Part shown: positions 1 through 10,169 of the stretch, piece by piece
Position numbering within the stretch: position 1 is the first letter of the stretch
Layout of the letters: the number at the start of each line of letters is the position of its first letter
Origin: Sambucus nigra
Lineage: Eukaryota; Streptophyta; Magnoliopsida; Dipsacales; Adoxaceae
Assembly (NCBI GenBank): GCA_949130495.1
Contig: OX422211.1
Location: forward strand, 332,538,504 to 332,602,503
Direction of reading: 5' to 3'
DNA: 64,000 nt
Notes under the pieces: generated by a model
Told to the model about the DNA's origin: nothing
The model's input: the letters and a program-made list of their open reading frames with translations, nothing else
The model's database searches: none
Made by a program: the position numbers and the translations under genes

Positions 1-1549
1 CAGCCTGATCCCTCTCCTGCTCGGTGGAATTAAGCTGCTTCTCCTAAGCAGATTTATCATCGACATACTTTTGATGAGAATCCTTTAAAGACTGCGTCAG
101 ACCCACAAAAGCCTCCTCTACACCACCCGAGGAGATGGATGACTTGATGGCTTCGTCCTTCTTTAGAATAGTATTAAAGCAAGTTACCAACTGGAAAAAG
201 AAAAAAACTGTAAGTCAGTGCAAGGACATAACATTGAAAAATGAAAGTCTAGATTAGCAATACTTAATGAGGCAATGTGTTGAGATGATAAGGTGGTAAC
301 CCTATCCCGAGAAAGATTTTCTTCAATACCTTGGATCTCTGGGATGATCCAAGACTTCACCGAGCTCATGGCAGAGCTCGAAGCAACGAAAGTGGGAACA
401 CCACTTCCAGTAGTTATAGGCTGAGAGATGGATTCAGCTAAATGACCAAGGAGCTCTTCTTCAACTTCCTCGTGGGAGAAGGAACATTCTCGACCAAGGA
501 TGTCGTCTTGGTCGGTGATATACCTACAACCTCGCTTGGAGGGGAAACAACTACAATCTTGCCTGGATCCACAGGGGGCTTCTCGACAACCTTCTTAGTA
601 GCAGCGGGAGGAGGTGCATCAAGTTGTCTTGTCCCTTCTTTCGGGACATCCTACTTGCTTTTGTTTGCCTCTCCAGCAATAGAGGCATATTTCTCGAAGA
701 GGGCAGGAGCTCTTCTTCTCTTCATTCTGTCACTAAGAGGAATATGTGATTCAGGAGAAGAACTTTTAGAAGCTGGTACTGGTTCTCTGTCACTTATCAC
801 TGGACGACTAGTAAAAGACGAGGTGTAACTCTTGTACTGCAACAAGTATGAAGCTGATCTGATATGTTCGTCAGCGACGGTCTGATGCAAACCCCAGATA
901 AGTTTCAGATGCTTTAAATTAACTTCTGTCTCTTTTGGAGACCTTCTTTTGTTGTCAACTGCAAATAAATGAAAATTAAAATATCAGTGACACATTTTAT
1001 CAAACACAGAGAAAGCATAATTTTAAAAATAAAATAAAAACAACCTATCCCATTGTCATAGGGAGGACATCTAGGACCTTGATACACACCATTTCCAATT
1101 AGTGGAGCATGTTGCCAATTTTTTATAACTACACCATGTTCGAAGTAATCCCTGTTGGCATATGGGAGATTGATGACTAAAGCCCTATTTAAAAACCTAG
1201 TTTTTAAATAAAAAGTACTGTCACTGACAACCCATCTATAGCAAAACATAATTTCTGGAATTCCTATATGAGTTCCATGAATCTGATTTAACCTATGGAC
1301 TCCATTAACTATTCTCCATGTATTGGGGGCTATTTTTGCAGGAACCACGTCAAAATATTGACAAAATTCCAGACACAAGGGGTTTGGGGGAAAAGAAAAG
1401 ACACATTCAGCTACAAAGAAACTGGGGAACCAATGTCCCTCAGCCAAACGAAAATAATCTGAAGGTTCAGAAAGTTCCTCCAAAATGACCCATGAAGGAA
1501 TAGAGAAATCAAAACGAAACTTATCAAGCGACTCAATAAGGTAAACCAT
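1..1549 (-). pseudogene. antisense PF04195-type ('putative gypsy-type transposon') gene of element A, partial
   Basis: The gene starts at the ATG at 1547-1549 and reads leftward off the window. Exon 1 (1549-1045) carries the PF04195 signature: a Pro-rich entry followed by an AKIAPNTWRIVNG segment, equivalent to the family's 'PxQLxPNxWR' block. An 86-bp GT-AG intron (1044-959) joins in frame to exon 2, which continues as a hydrophilic low-complexity stretch (DNKRRSPKETEVNLKHLKLI). Exon 2 meets an in-frame TAG at 651-653, after which the same frame stays open. A one-base shift near 470-520 leads into a frame open to about 270, and the last 180 bases encode a probable coiled coil with one further stop. 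The function of the family is unknown. It is not a proven transposase and is known mainly from plant retrotransposons. The layout (N-terminal domain, Pro/Ser linker, C-terminal coiled coil) matches the homologue in element C. Confidence 0.72.
959..1044 (-). other. GT-AG intron in the antisense gene of element A
   Basis: Read on the - strand, the segment begins GTTGTTTTTATTTTA and ends TTATTTGCAG. It is T-rich and full of stops, while both flanks are open. Removing it joins exon 1 (ending DNGI) in frame to exon 2 (starting DNKRRSPKE). It supports real transcription and splicing of the antisense strand. Confidence 0.72.
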
Positions 1550-1959
1550 GATGAATAAAGGAAATAAAAAAGAAGGAAAGAGATCTTACAGAAAAAGGAT
1601 GGATCAGTTGACAAGGAACGATGGAAGGAATGAACGCACAAGATAGAGAGTAATGGAGAACTCAAAGATACAAATTTGAAAAAGTAAAAGACGATAGGAT
1701 TTTCTGCAACGCTTAAATACCACACCTTGGGAATGGGTAAAAATAATGATTACAAAGAAAGACGTTTGCGCTACCGGCGGATAAAAAGACAAAAAGGGCA
1801 CGGAGACCAAAGCAGTTAGAAAAATTCGAAGAGTCTGATTCTATGAATTCGAAAGAAAAAATAAATATAATGAAAACACTCCTAAAATTTAAGATGACCA
1901 TTTAATGTCGCCATATTTCGAGAAGAATGTTCCACACTCCTCAACCTCAAACTGTGAAA

Positions 1960-1975
1960 CATTGGGGGCTTCTAT
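1960..1975 (+). promoter_or_regulatory. polypurine tract of element A
   Basis: The ACATTGGGGGCTTCTA tract lies directly before the TGATACC start of the 3' LTR. It is the site for plus-strand priming and fixes the element's orientation as rightward. Confidence 0.65.
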
Positions 1976-2528
1976 TGATACCAAAATTAGTCCGCTGACG
2001 TGGATCAATTACGTGGAGACACGTGTCACTCTACATGGGGCCTACAAATATTTTTGAACAACACACTGACTTCGAGGAACTCAATCTCCCCGACCAACTA
2101 TGACTCTCTGAGCAACAAGTATACTCCGAGCAACTTATACATACCGAGCTACTTAGGCGATCCGAGCATCTTAGGCGGTCCGAGCTGCACCTCGATCAGA
2201 GCATTTATTACCAGATAATTAAGAGGATTAAATGCGCATTAAATGCTGATTATTATCATACAGATGTATACGCCTATTGGACAGCTATGTATTACCCTTT
2301 CACATGTACAGCCTCAGGGCTATAAGTACATTGTATCATCCTCATTGTAAGGGGACTCGGAATTTCTTGGTAAAAACCTGTTATCGAGAATTCCCAAACA
2401 GTCAGCAATATCAAAAACAGTGGACGTAGGCCGCCATTCTTATAAGGCTGAACCACTTTAAAATTCTTTTATCTTCTTTATTTTTATCTGTGATGGATTA
2501 ATTAGGCATAATCTAATTTTTTACATCA
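1976..2528 (+). repeat. 3' LTR of element A
   Basis: The LTR runs from TGATACC to ACATCA (TGAT..ATCA inverted ends) and is 553 bp. A TATA box (CTATAAGT) is at 2320-2327. The GTGGACGTAGG block near 2423 is shared with LTR C. No 5' LTR is in the window, so the target duplication cannot be checked; the first bases after the LTR are acaac. Confidence 0.7.
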
Positions 2529-3080
2529 ACAACAAGGTTGAATTAAATGTTTAACTTTTAGGAATGTTCTTTGTCATCTTGCACTTGTACGATATCTAAG
2601 GTGATGCTCTTATTTGTTTTGTTCACACCCCTACATTCCATTTTTATGAACCAAATGTTTTCAACATTTCATAGGACTATTGTAGAGCCAAGTTTTTATG
2701 TCTATTTATCTATGATGGTTCTTTTCTTTTTTAATTTTACAATATTTTTTCACGATTTCTCTGATTTTGGCCAAAATGCAATCTCATTCGAAGTTTCTTT
2801 CGAACGATAATCGAACGAACCGTAACCCTGTCATCACTCTAACGTCCTTCGAAGTTTTGTTCGAAAGTAGTTATAATGACATCGTTTGAACGAGACTACA
2901 ATCATTCAAATGATCGACGTTTTAGCAAGTCGATTGAGGTCTTTTAAATTGAACTTTTGATTTTTCAAAAAACCAACCCCATTTCGCTTTTCTCTCCTTA
3001 TTTCTCTTACCCATTCACTCAAAACCTCTTGACTTCTCAATACTACAACCTTCCATCTTCACTTTCTTACTATGTAAAGC
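2529..3080. other. unassigned spacer with TTCGAA-type palindromes
   Basis: I see no convincing gene here. The segment 2780-2930 is dense in TTCGAA/TCGTTTGAACGA-type motifs, like the stretch upstream of the TATA box in LTRs F and E. It may be an LTR fragment of a related SIRE element; this is inference from motif similarity only. Confidence 0.35.
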
Positions 3081-3109
3081 CACTGAATCTTAGGCCATCC
3101 TCCGTGTTT

Positions 3110-3202
3110 ATTGTCACGGTCAATGACCGTGACAAGACCGTGACAATTCTTAAAATAATTGTCACGATCAAGGACCTTGACACGACCATGACAATGTATT
3201 TA
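3110..3202. repeat. CACTA 5' subterminal palindromic repeats
   Basis: Repeated, partly inverted copies of GTCACGGTCAATGACCGTGAC and decayed versions lie here. Clustered short inverted repeats near the ends are the transposase-binding regions of CACTA elements. The same motif occurs at 4030-4095, 6713-7010 and 52080-52235. Confidence 0.6.
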
Positions 3203-3252
3203 GTAAAAAAAACCCTAGGCTTTTTTTCCCACCGTTTTTTGGTTCCCCCCCC

Positions 3253-3590
3253 TCTCTCTCTCTAAGCGATTTCAGCTCTCTCTCTCTCTCTCTCTAAGGT
3301 ATGTTTTTTCCTCTCTTTCTCTTTCATTTCTATATGTGTGTGTATGTGTGTATGTGTGTATATGTATATGTGTATGTGTGTGTATATATGTGTGTGGTGG
3401 GTGGCGGGGGTGGTGGGGGTGGGGTGGGCTGTGTGTGTACGTGTGTGCAGGTGTTATGGGGGTGGGGGTGGGGTGTGTGTGTATGTGTGCAGGTGTGTGC
3501 GTGTATGTGTGGCGGGGGGAGGGGGAAGGGGGTGGGGTGGTGGTGGTGTGTGTGGTGTGTGTGTGTGTGTGTGTGGTGAGGCAATCTTAA
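3253..3590. repeat. CT microsatellite followed by GT/G-rich tract
   Basis: A (CT)n tract is followed from 3336 by TGTG runs mixed with GGTGGGGG blocks. All reading frames stay open here only because of composition. The G-rich strand has many G3+ runs and could form G-quadruplexes (inference). Confidence 0.85.
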
Positions 3591-4009
3591 CAATTGTATA
3601 GCTTTAATTAATAAATTTTATAGCTTTAATTGTAATTTTAATTGTATAGTTTTAGATGAAAGTAAATTAATAATTAGTGCCCATTTCATATGAAAGTAGG
3701 ATTGCCCCTTATTGTAAATTAGTAAATTAATAATTGTATACTTTAATTGTTAGTTTAATTGATGAAATGAATTAATTGAGTAGATGAATTAGAAGGAGTA
3801 CGGGATACACATTTGTTGTTGACATTGCTGTTGGATTATTTTGTTTAGTAAATGTTGGGTTGGTTAGTTTTAAAAGTGGCATGACCACTGGATTATTGTC
3901 CATATGGGGGTGGGATTTTTCAACTTTTTTTTGAAAATTACTTTGTATATCGAACAATATATATATAGTATGATAATTAAATGAAACATACTTGAAATAT
4001 ATAGTGTGA
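3591..4009. other. AT-rich interior of the short CACTA element, no gene
   Basis: The segment contains a repeated block (gattgccccttattgtaa, then ttaataattgtatactttaa) that recurs at 4552 and 4607. No coding signal was recognised. Confidence 0.5.
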
Positions 4010-4108
4010 CAAAAAAAGTTGTCTCACCTCGAATTGTCACAGTCATTGACCATGACAGGTTGAACTTGTCAAGGTCAATGACCGTGACAATTAGGCAGAT
4101 TTGTTGTA

Positions 4109-4365
4109 AGATCTTAGGTGCACTAAAGTCATGTTTATATCCATTACCTACACAGTATTCTGTAACACCTGAGTATATGAATTCTCCACCTCTATCACTT
4201 CTTATGCGAGATACTTGGGTGTCCTTCTCGTTCTCAATTTTTAAAAGAATTTTCAAGAACTCACGAAGGGTGTCAGATTTATTTTTCATAAAAGAGACCC
4301 AATTAAATTGTGTACAATCATCCACCATTATAGGAATATAACTGTTACCACAGAAGCTAATTCTA
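4109..4365 (-). pseudogene. Ty1/copia integrase fragment (antisense wedge)
   Basis: On the - strand this reads through the copia integrase core: MVDDCTQFNWVSFMKNKSD (first catalytic Asp region), then IRSDRGGEF (second Asp), then HDFSAPK. The reading breaks exactly where CACTA terminal sequence begins near 4108, before the QQNG and Glu motif. Sequence style is SIRE-like. It points opposite to the copia RNase H at 7028-7821, so it is either a separate copy or a captured, inverted piece. Confidence 0.75.
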
Positions 4366-4845
4366 GAGGGGGAAGTGATGGGGGAAGGGGGTGGGGCAAG
4401 GTGGGTGGGTGAGGGAGGGGGCAGGGATGGGGGTGGGTGGTGGGGTAGGGGTGGGGGGATGCGTGTGTGTCTATTTTTGTGTATGTGTGTAGTGTCCCTT
4501 GTAAAAGAATTGATTGATTATTAATTTTTTTAGTAAATTAATATATGATTGCCCCTTATTGTAAATTAGTAAATTAATATATGATTAATTATGAAAGTAG
4601 GATTGCCCCTCATTGTAAATTAGTAAATTAATAATTGTATACTTTAATTGATGAGAATAATTATTGTATGTGTGGTGGGGGGCAGGGGGTGGTGTGTGTG
4701 CGTGTACGTGTGCGTGTGTGTGGTGGGGGAGGGGGTGTATGAAAGTAAATTAATAATTAGTGCTCATTTTTATTTGTAGTAATTGTACATATTTGCATGT
4801 CTTCTTCTAATTTTTTTTGATCTGTACTAATAATATTTTTTTACA
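4366..4845. repeat. G-rich/GT tracts with repeated AT blocks
   Basis: GGGGGAAGGGGG-type runs (4370-4490) and GTGTG/GGGG (4670-4735) alternate with the gattgcccct..aattagtaaattaat block seen at 3700. No coding potential was found. A splice acceptor-like ttttttacag at 4836-4846 leads into the gene that follows. Confidence 0.65.
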
Positions 4846-4849
4846 GCAA

Positions 4850-6512
4850 ATGTCTCCTCTAGGTATAAAGGCGAGGATGATGATGCTGGTTATGATGATG
4901 TCGTCTGGGCTCGGTGGTAGCGGAGGCGACGAGGGCTCCTAGGCCCCTAGGCTCCCCAAATATGGAAAATTTGGGATTACTATTGAGAACAAGTCAGAGC
5001 TATTAGCGAGATCTCTCGAGCTGCTAAAGACGGTCATCGGCCCGGGATTTATGAGTTGGAAGGAGGTGCCATATGAGCTCAAGTTAGATGTTTGGGCGGC
5101 ACTACAGGTAATATATTTATATTTATATGAATATTTCAATTTCAATTTTGATTTCAATTTCATTTTATATTTATATTTATTCGCAACTAACATTGTATTT
5201 GTTGGACAAGAACAATTCAACTTGGATCCAAAGCTACGCGATTCCGTCTTGGAGCAGTTGAGGGAGCAACATAAGACGTGGAAGAAAAATATGCGTACAC
5301 GGTACTTTGGGAAAACACGAGAGTCCATTATCCAATGGCGTGAATCCGTCCCGCCGAAGGAGCCGATCTCATTGGCACAATGGCAAAAGTTCATTGACAA
5401 TGAGATCGGGGAGCGACAATTGGCATCTCGCCAATCGGGGAGGGAAAATCGGGCAAAAAAGATGAACGTGCACTACTCCGGACGGACGTCTTATGCCGAG
5501 GTGGAGCATAGGATGAAGGTAAGATTTAAGTTTTCTATAACTACAGAAATATATTATTCTGCATTATTTTACTTTGCGGGGCCGATACTAATTTTACTTT
5601 ATTTTATTTCAGGGGGTAGGGAGTGGCCCCGGGGGTAAGCCACATAGGCTCGATACTTATGTGGCTCTTCGGACGAAGAAGGGGAAGGACAAGGAGGTGT
5701 CCCCGAGCGTTGCGGCCATGATTGCAAGTAATCCGACAGTTTACTTTTTGTTAATTATGTTATAATTTTTTAGTTTACTTATTTTACTAATCATGTGCTT
5801 TTTGTCATTTCAGGCAAAGCTTAAGGAAGTGCATGAGTCGCAGTCTGATGCCGACAAGGCATATTTGTCCACAGACGCACTCAACCAAGTGCTTGGCTCT
5901 GATTGCGAGGACAAGGGGGTGAGCTCGCGGGTGGCCAAATCTAGGATCATCGGATTGGAGACGAGCGACACCGGGTTGGCTTGAACGATGGATTCACATG
6001 ATGCGAAGCTGTCCCGTTTGGAGCAGACAGACCAAGATATGTACTCATTCATGAATTGTACATTGGGCGGAGACCCTAAGGGGAAAGGGAAAGGTAAGGA
6101 GAAGGCGGTGGAGGAGGAGGCGCAGGAGGACGAGACACAGGATGACGAGGATGTGGACCTCGCTGCTTCATCACCGACACGTGCGTACTTCGATGATCCA
6201 CTTCCCTATTTGGCTCCCTTTAACAGACCGATGTTGACACTTGGTTGGATGAGCGTGTTCATATTGGACGTATTTGATGGCCAGCGGATAGGGCGGGGGT
6301 TGAGGGACCCGAATATCGTCCAGCGTGAAATAGTTCATGGACATGAGCTTCAAGAGATCGAGTTCAAAGTGCTCGTCACACATGTGATACCTGGGAAGGA
6401 GAACTCCCTATTGTGGTTGCGCGAACAATGCAGCACGATGTATATTAGTGGGTGTGTCAATTCGTATATCATGTGGCCTACTCACCTCCTCACATTTACC
6501 CCAGACATGTAG
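4850..6512 (+). pseudogene. Transposase_24 / Ptta-En/Spm-like gene of CACTA element
   Basis: The start is the ATG at 4850, after an acceptor-like tract. The order is WKEVPYELKLDVWAALQ, then a probable AT-rich intron (about 5108-5209), then FNLDPKLRDSVLEQLREQH with a Trp/Lys-rich follow-on. Next come a P-x-SLAQWQKFID stretch and ENRAKKMNVHYSGRTSYAEVE. A GT-AG intron (5519-5612) and a third AT-rich gap (about 5728-5815) precede AKLKEVHESQSD. This domain order matches Transposase_24 (PF03004), a plant En/Spm-associated family. In-frame stops are at 4940 (TAG) and 5982 (TGA); beyond the second the same frame continues to 6512 through a Lys/Glu/Asp-rich tail. The role in transposition is not established for this family; DNA binding is plausible. 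Confidence 0.62.
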
Positions 6513-6700
6513 TGACATTATTTTTAAGTTGGTACATTTGAATTATATTTGGATTCTATCGTCATGTATATTGTTTCTATTTTGAATATATATTTGCATT
6601 ATCTTTAGTTTATTTGGATATATGATGTTGCTATAACAGGTACAAATATAATGCTGGGCAGTGGCAGTGGCTATACTGCCCAGCAGATTTTTTTTAAATT
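6513..6700. other. 3' non-coding part of CACTA element
   Basis: AT-rich DNA downstream of the gene. A gcagtggcagtggctatactgcccagcag stretch near 6658 contains a short inverted repeat (ctgggcag/ctgcccag type). Nothing else was recognised. Confidence 0.4.
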
Positions 6701-6712
6701 CTGCCCAGAATT

Positions 6713-7027
6713 GTCACGGTCATTGACCGTGACAAGTCATTGACAAATAAGGTTGTCACGGACTTGTCACGGTCATTGACCGTGATAATGTTTTTAAAAA
6801 GGGTCAAGGCTTTCTCACGGTTATTAACCATGACTAAACTTGTCACGGTCATGGCTAGTGACACGACCGTGACAATTCTATCGAACTTATCACGGTCAAT
6901 GAAAGTGACACGTTCGTGATAAAAAAATTTGTCTCACCCCGAATTGTCACGATCATTGACCTTGACAAGTTGAACTTGTCAAGGTCAAGGTCAATGATCG
7001 TGATAATTAGGCAGATTTGGTGTAGTG
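6713..7027. repeat. CACTA 3' subterminal palindromes and terminus
   Basis: A perfect 19-base palindrome, TCACGGTCATTGACCGTGA, lies near 6716. Multiple decayed copies follow to about 7010, then aggcagatttggtgtagtg ending at 7027. The terminal gtagtg is the complement of CACTAC. The right flank resumes as copia pol. Confidence 0.7.
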
Positions 7028-7821
7028 CACCTTCCTAAACCAAATGCTCATATTTTCTAAAATAATTCGGCCTTGAAAGTGCCAAAGAAGCTAAAACTCC
7101 CATGAGTACTACGGTCAAACTACCTAAAGATGAGAGTGGTAAATCCATAGATCCTACTCTGTATCGTAGTATGATAGGAACCTTTCTATACCTTACTGCC
7201 TCACATCCTGATATTATGTACGCAGTTTGCATGTGTGCCCGTTATCAAAACAATCCTAAAGAGAGCCATTTAGTTTGTGTTAAAAGAATCATTAAATATA
7301 TTAAAGGCACTCTAAATTTAGGACTTTGGTACACCAATGATACTCCTAGTACTATAATAGGATACACTGATGCTGATTGGGCAGGGTGTACTGATGATAG
7401 TAAGAGCACATCAGGAGCGTGCTACTATATCGGTAATAATTTGGTAGGATGGAGTAGTAAGAAACAAAACTGCAATTCTTTATTTATGGCTGAATCTGAA
7501 TACATAGCCGCTGGTAGTTACTGTGCTCAATTACTTTGGCTTAAGAAAATGCTAAATGATTATGGTATTCAAGAAGATCAATTACATCTCTATTGTGATA
7601 ATCAAAGCGCGATCAATATCTCTAAAAATCCTGTACAACACTCGCGAACTAAACATATAAAAATTAGACATCATTTTTTACGCGAATTAGTTGAGACTAA
7701 GGAATTAGAAATCAATTATCCTCCTACTGATTTGTAACTCGCAGATATGTTTACCAAATCTTTGGATTACAATAGATTTCTTGCTTTGCAAAAATCGATA
7801 GGAATGGTTTGTGCTGAATAA
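7028..7821 (+). pseudogene. Ty1/copia RT C-terminus and RNase H
   Basis: The frame shows SMIGTFLYLTASHPDIMYAV and CARYQNNPKESHL, then the RNase H core: GYTDADWAG (first Asp), MAESEYIAA (Glu) and YCDNQSAI (Asp), then SRTKHIKIRHHFLRE. These are the classic end-of-pol motifs of copia elements, and the sequence style fits SIRE/Maximus. A TAA at 7735-7737 sits where Gln is usual before LADMFTKSL, consistent with CAA to TAA. After it the frame continues to a terminal TAA at 7819-7821. The catalytic residues themselves are intact. Confidence 0.9.
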
Positions 7822-7861
7822 TCTTCTATTACTTAAGTATTATTCCTTTTGTCCATTTGAG

Positions 7862-8143
7862 ACAAAATGGGGGAGAAATTTGAGTCTTATGAGTTCATTT
7901 TTTGGTAGATATTTCTAATAATCTTGATCTTAGTGATTATTTGTAGGAATCTGTACAGTTGTATTCAACAGAGGTTATTAGGGTATTAATGTATAATTAG
8001 TTGAGTTATGTAATTTTCCTTTTCTAGGAAATGGGTAGATATAATTTTTTGTATAGGAATAGGTTTTTCCTTATTTCTTTGTAGCGCTACGAGTCCTAGT
8101 TGACTCAAAGGAGATTTTTTCTCATATTTCCAAAGGGAGAGAT
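7862..8143 (+). promoter_or_regulatory. paired polypurine-like tracts of element K
   Basis: ACAAAATGGGGGAGAAATT begins near 7862, just after pol. CCAAAGGGAGAGAT lies at 8130-8143, directly before the LTR start at 8144. The second is the likely functional PPT. The first matches an internal G-tract also seen in elements F and E. No gene lies between them. Confidence 0.6.
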
Positions 8144-10165
8144 TGAAGCCCCTTATACTCTTGACTCACTTGAGTCTACATTGTATAAGTGCTCATCTAA
8201 TTTGGAAATTATGACAAAATTAGAGTCTCATTCCCTAGATACCAAAGAGCCTCAGAATCTTCTTCTTAAGCCACTTGATTCCATTGAAGGTGTAATGATC
8301 ATTCACACACAAACTAAGGGTTGCATACATTGTTCATATAGTGTATTATTTGATTGCGTGTGAGATATGTGTGGTTAATCCCATTTAAATTGTCTTTAAT
8401 AAGTTTTTGGAAATTTTTAATAATTTTTAAATGATTTGTTTGGAAATTAAAATTTGGTTTTTAAAACTTTTGGAGTTATTGTGTAATTACTGGTTTTATG
8501 TTTTCATACTCGTAAGTTGGATTGGGTAAGATCCGAATGCGCTTGAGAATTCAGGGCGCGTGTGTAATTGTTTTTAAACACGCGTGTGAGAACTGATCTC
8601 AGCCCTACACCTATCCATGTTATACCGGTCTGATTTGTGCTTGTTGTAAGACTCAAAACTCGTGTGTTATCTCAACCATTAGATCTTTGTTATCAACGCT
8701 CTGCCTGCGTTTGAACTCAATCCCTGTGAACCTCTCTAGACCAATTAGAGGACGTTTAATCCATCGCTGTTCTTTAACCGTTGGATTAAAGTCAATTGCC
8801 TTAGACCAAATCTCAGCCTTAGATTTGGATAGCCATTTTCGAACCTTCGCCTCTCAGTATAAAAGGATGCAGTTCCTTAATATTTGGGAACTTTTTAGCA
8901 GTTTTTCTAAATAGAGAGAGAAGAGAGGAGAGAGGAGAGAGAGAGAGAGAGAGAGAAGAGAGAGAAGAAAGAGAAACCAGAGAGAGAGAAACCCTGAATC
9001 ATCCAAACCCTTTTGTTTTCAAACCCTAAACTCATTTATCCCAAACAGTGTTTACCAAACATTATACCTGTGTGTTTTGAGAGTGTTGTTGGTGGGGGTT
9101 TGAAGGTTGTTTGAGGATTTATCCTATGGGTTCGAGATCTTGTTTCCAACTTAGACATTTCATGTTAGATCTCTATTTCTCTTTCGTAGAAATAATAGAT
9201 CTGATCATTGCATGTCATATTACACTTAGATCTGCACATTTTAGTTTCTCATCTTGAGAAATCGCATTTGTTGATTTATGTTCTGTAAATGTTTTTTATA
9301 ACTTTACAATCAACAAATCTATTTTCTATTTCTAGTTCTTATGAAACAAGACCATTGACCTAGTTGGAATCGCAATTAGCGGTTTTCAATTTCAAAAATA
9401 TTTTCAAAACCCTCTGAAATTGATTAAGACCTTGAACCGTCTTTCGAGCAAGGTAGCCTTGGATTCTGGGTTTATTTGAAAGGTCAAATAAAGTCTTTTC
9501 TCTTCTAAAGAATTAAGAAACTGAAAACAACATCATTTAGATCTGATCAGTAATTTGCTAGGACTTATTTGTATAAATAAGTGTGTGTGTGTGTGTGCAT
9601 GCATGTGTTAGAAGCACTTTCACAACACTTGTCACACTACAACACATAAGTGTTGGCTATAAGATCTTGAATCTTCAAGAGTCGACGTAAAGACTGAAAC
9701 AAAGTGGAGAAGTTTACAAACTGGGAAAGCCACATCAACATCAGAACTACAGAGAAGTTAGAATCAAACCAGTGGGTACATTTCTAAACTTGTATAGGTC
9801 TGATTAGTTTGCATGTGTGTTATATAGTTTGTAACTTGTATATTTTGTTTTAGTGGATTTTTGGTTTGTGACTTAGAACTCACCGTGGATGTTTCCTCAG
9901 TTGGGTGAGGTTTTACCACGTTAAAAATGCCTTGTCCTTAATCTTTCTACATCTCCTCATCTCATTCTTGTGGTTGTGCTGATTTAAACTTTTCAGTTTT
10001 GTTTTTCAAAACTAGTTAACTAATCTTGAACAAATCTCACGCATGTTTTATTAAACACATCTTGTGATTAATCTATTTTGATTTAAAGAAAAGAGTTTCC
10101 TCAAAAAATAGTTCAAAGTTACTTCAATAGTTTAATCTTGTATTAAACGGCCTAAGTAATAGTTT
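8144..10165 (+). repeat. 3' LTR of element K
   Basis: The LTR starts TGAAGCCCC right after the PPT. A TATA box (GTATAAAAGG) is at 8857-8866, followed by a GA microsatellite (8915-8985). The block cctcagttgggtgaggtttt near 9896 resembles ccctagttgggttttcctcg in LTR F at a similar distance from the end. The right border is inferred from where Athila pol resumes, so it is good to about 10-20 bp. Confidence 0.55.
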
Positions 10166-10169
10166 TTTT

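Larger units (their letters stand above)
1..2528 (+). mobile_element. Tat-lineage Ty3/gypsy retrotransposon A, 3' end only
   Basis: What is visible is an antisense PF04195-like gene, a polypurine tract and a 553-bp 3' LTR. The gag-pol part lies upstream of the window. The PPT is G-rich on the + strand, so the element points right although its only visible gene points left. Antisense genes between pol and the 3' LTR are known in Tat/Retand-type elements, and this fixes the lineage by inference. The LTR contains the GTGGACGTAGG block also found in LTR C. Confidence 0.75.
3081..4108 (+). mobile_element. short CACTA-family derivative (non-autonomous)
   Basis: The left part (3110-3202) has palindromic TCACGGTCA..TGACCGTGA subterminal repeats. 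The right part (4010-4108) nearly duplicates 6918-7027, ending in aggcagatttgttgta, the counterpart of the family terminus aggcagatttggtgtagtg. Between them lie CT, GT and G-rich tracts and AT-rich DNA with no transposase. The left terminus is unclear; cactgaatct at 3081 is only a degraded candidate, and no 3-bp duplication is visible. Confidence 0.5.
4366..7027 (+). mobile_element. CACTA (En/Spm-type) transposon, 5' truncated
   Basis: It starts with a G-rich tract like that of the short CACTA derivative, carries a Transposase_24-like gene (4850-6512), and ends in palindromic subterminal repeats and the terminus ggtgtagtg at 7027, the complement of a CACTACACC end. No TNP2-like main transposase is present. 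The right end abuts copia RT sequence. Confidence 0.6.
7028..10165 (+). mobile_element. SIRE/Maximus-type Ty1/copia retrotransposon K, 3' part
   Basis: It comprises the C-terminal RT/RNase H coding region, two PPT-like tracts and a long 3' LTR. The left side is cut by the CACTA terminus at 7027; the right side meets Athila pol at about 10168. No PBS follows the LTR, consistent with a 3' LTR. The right edge is approximate. Confidence 0.7.

Noticed and set aside
442..828. + strand 128-codon open frame
   Set aside because: Shadow of the antisense PF04195-type gene of element A; no family resemblance.
3081..3090. cactgaatct as an exact CACTA terminus
   Set aside because: Only the first four bases fit and no 3-bp duplication pairs with 4108 or 7027; kept only as an approximate edge.
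3301..3601. Long open frames rich in Val/Cys/Gly (+) or His/Pro/Thr (-)
   Set aside because: They exist in all frames only because the DNA is a GT/G-rich simple repeat.
8100..8363. 87-codon open frame
   Set aside because: It spans the PPT and LTR start of element K and resembles no protein; a chance frame.
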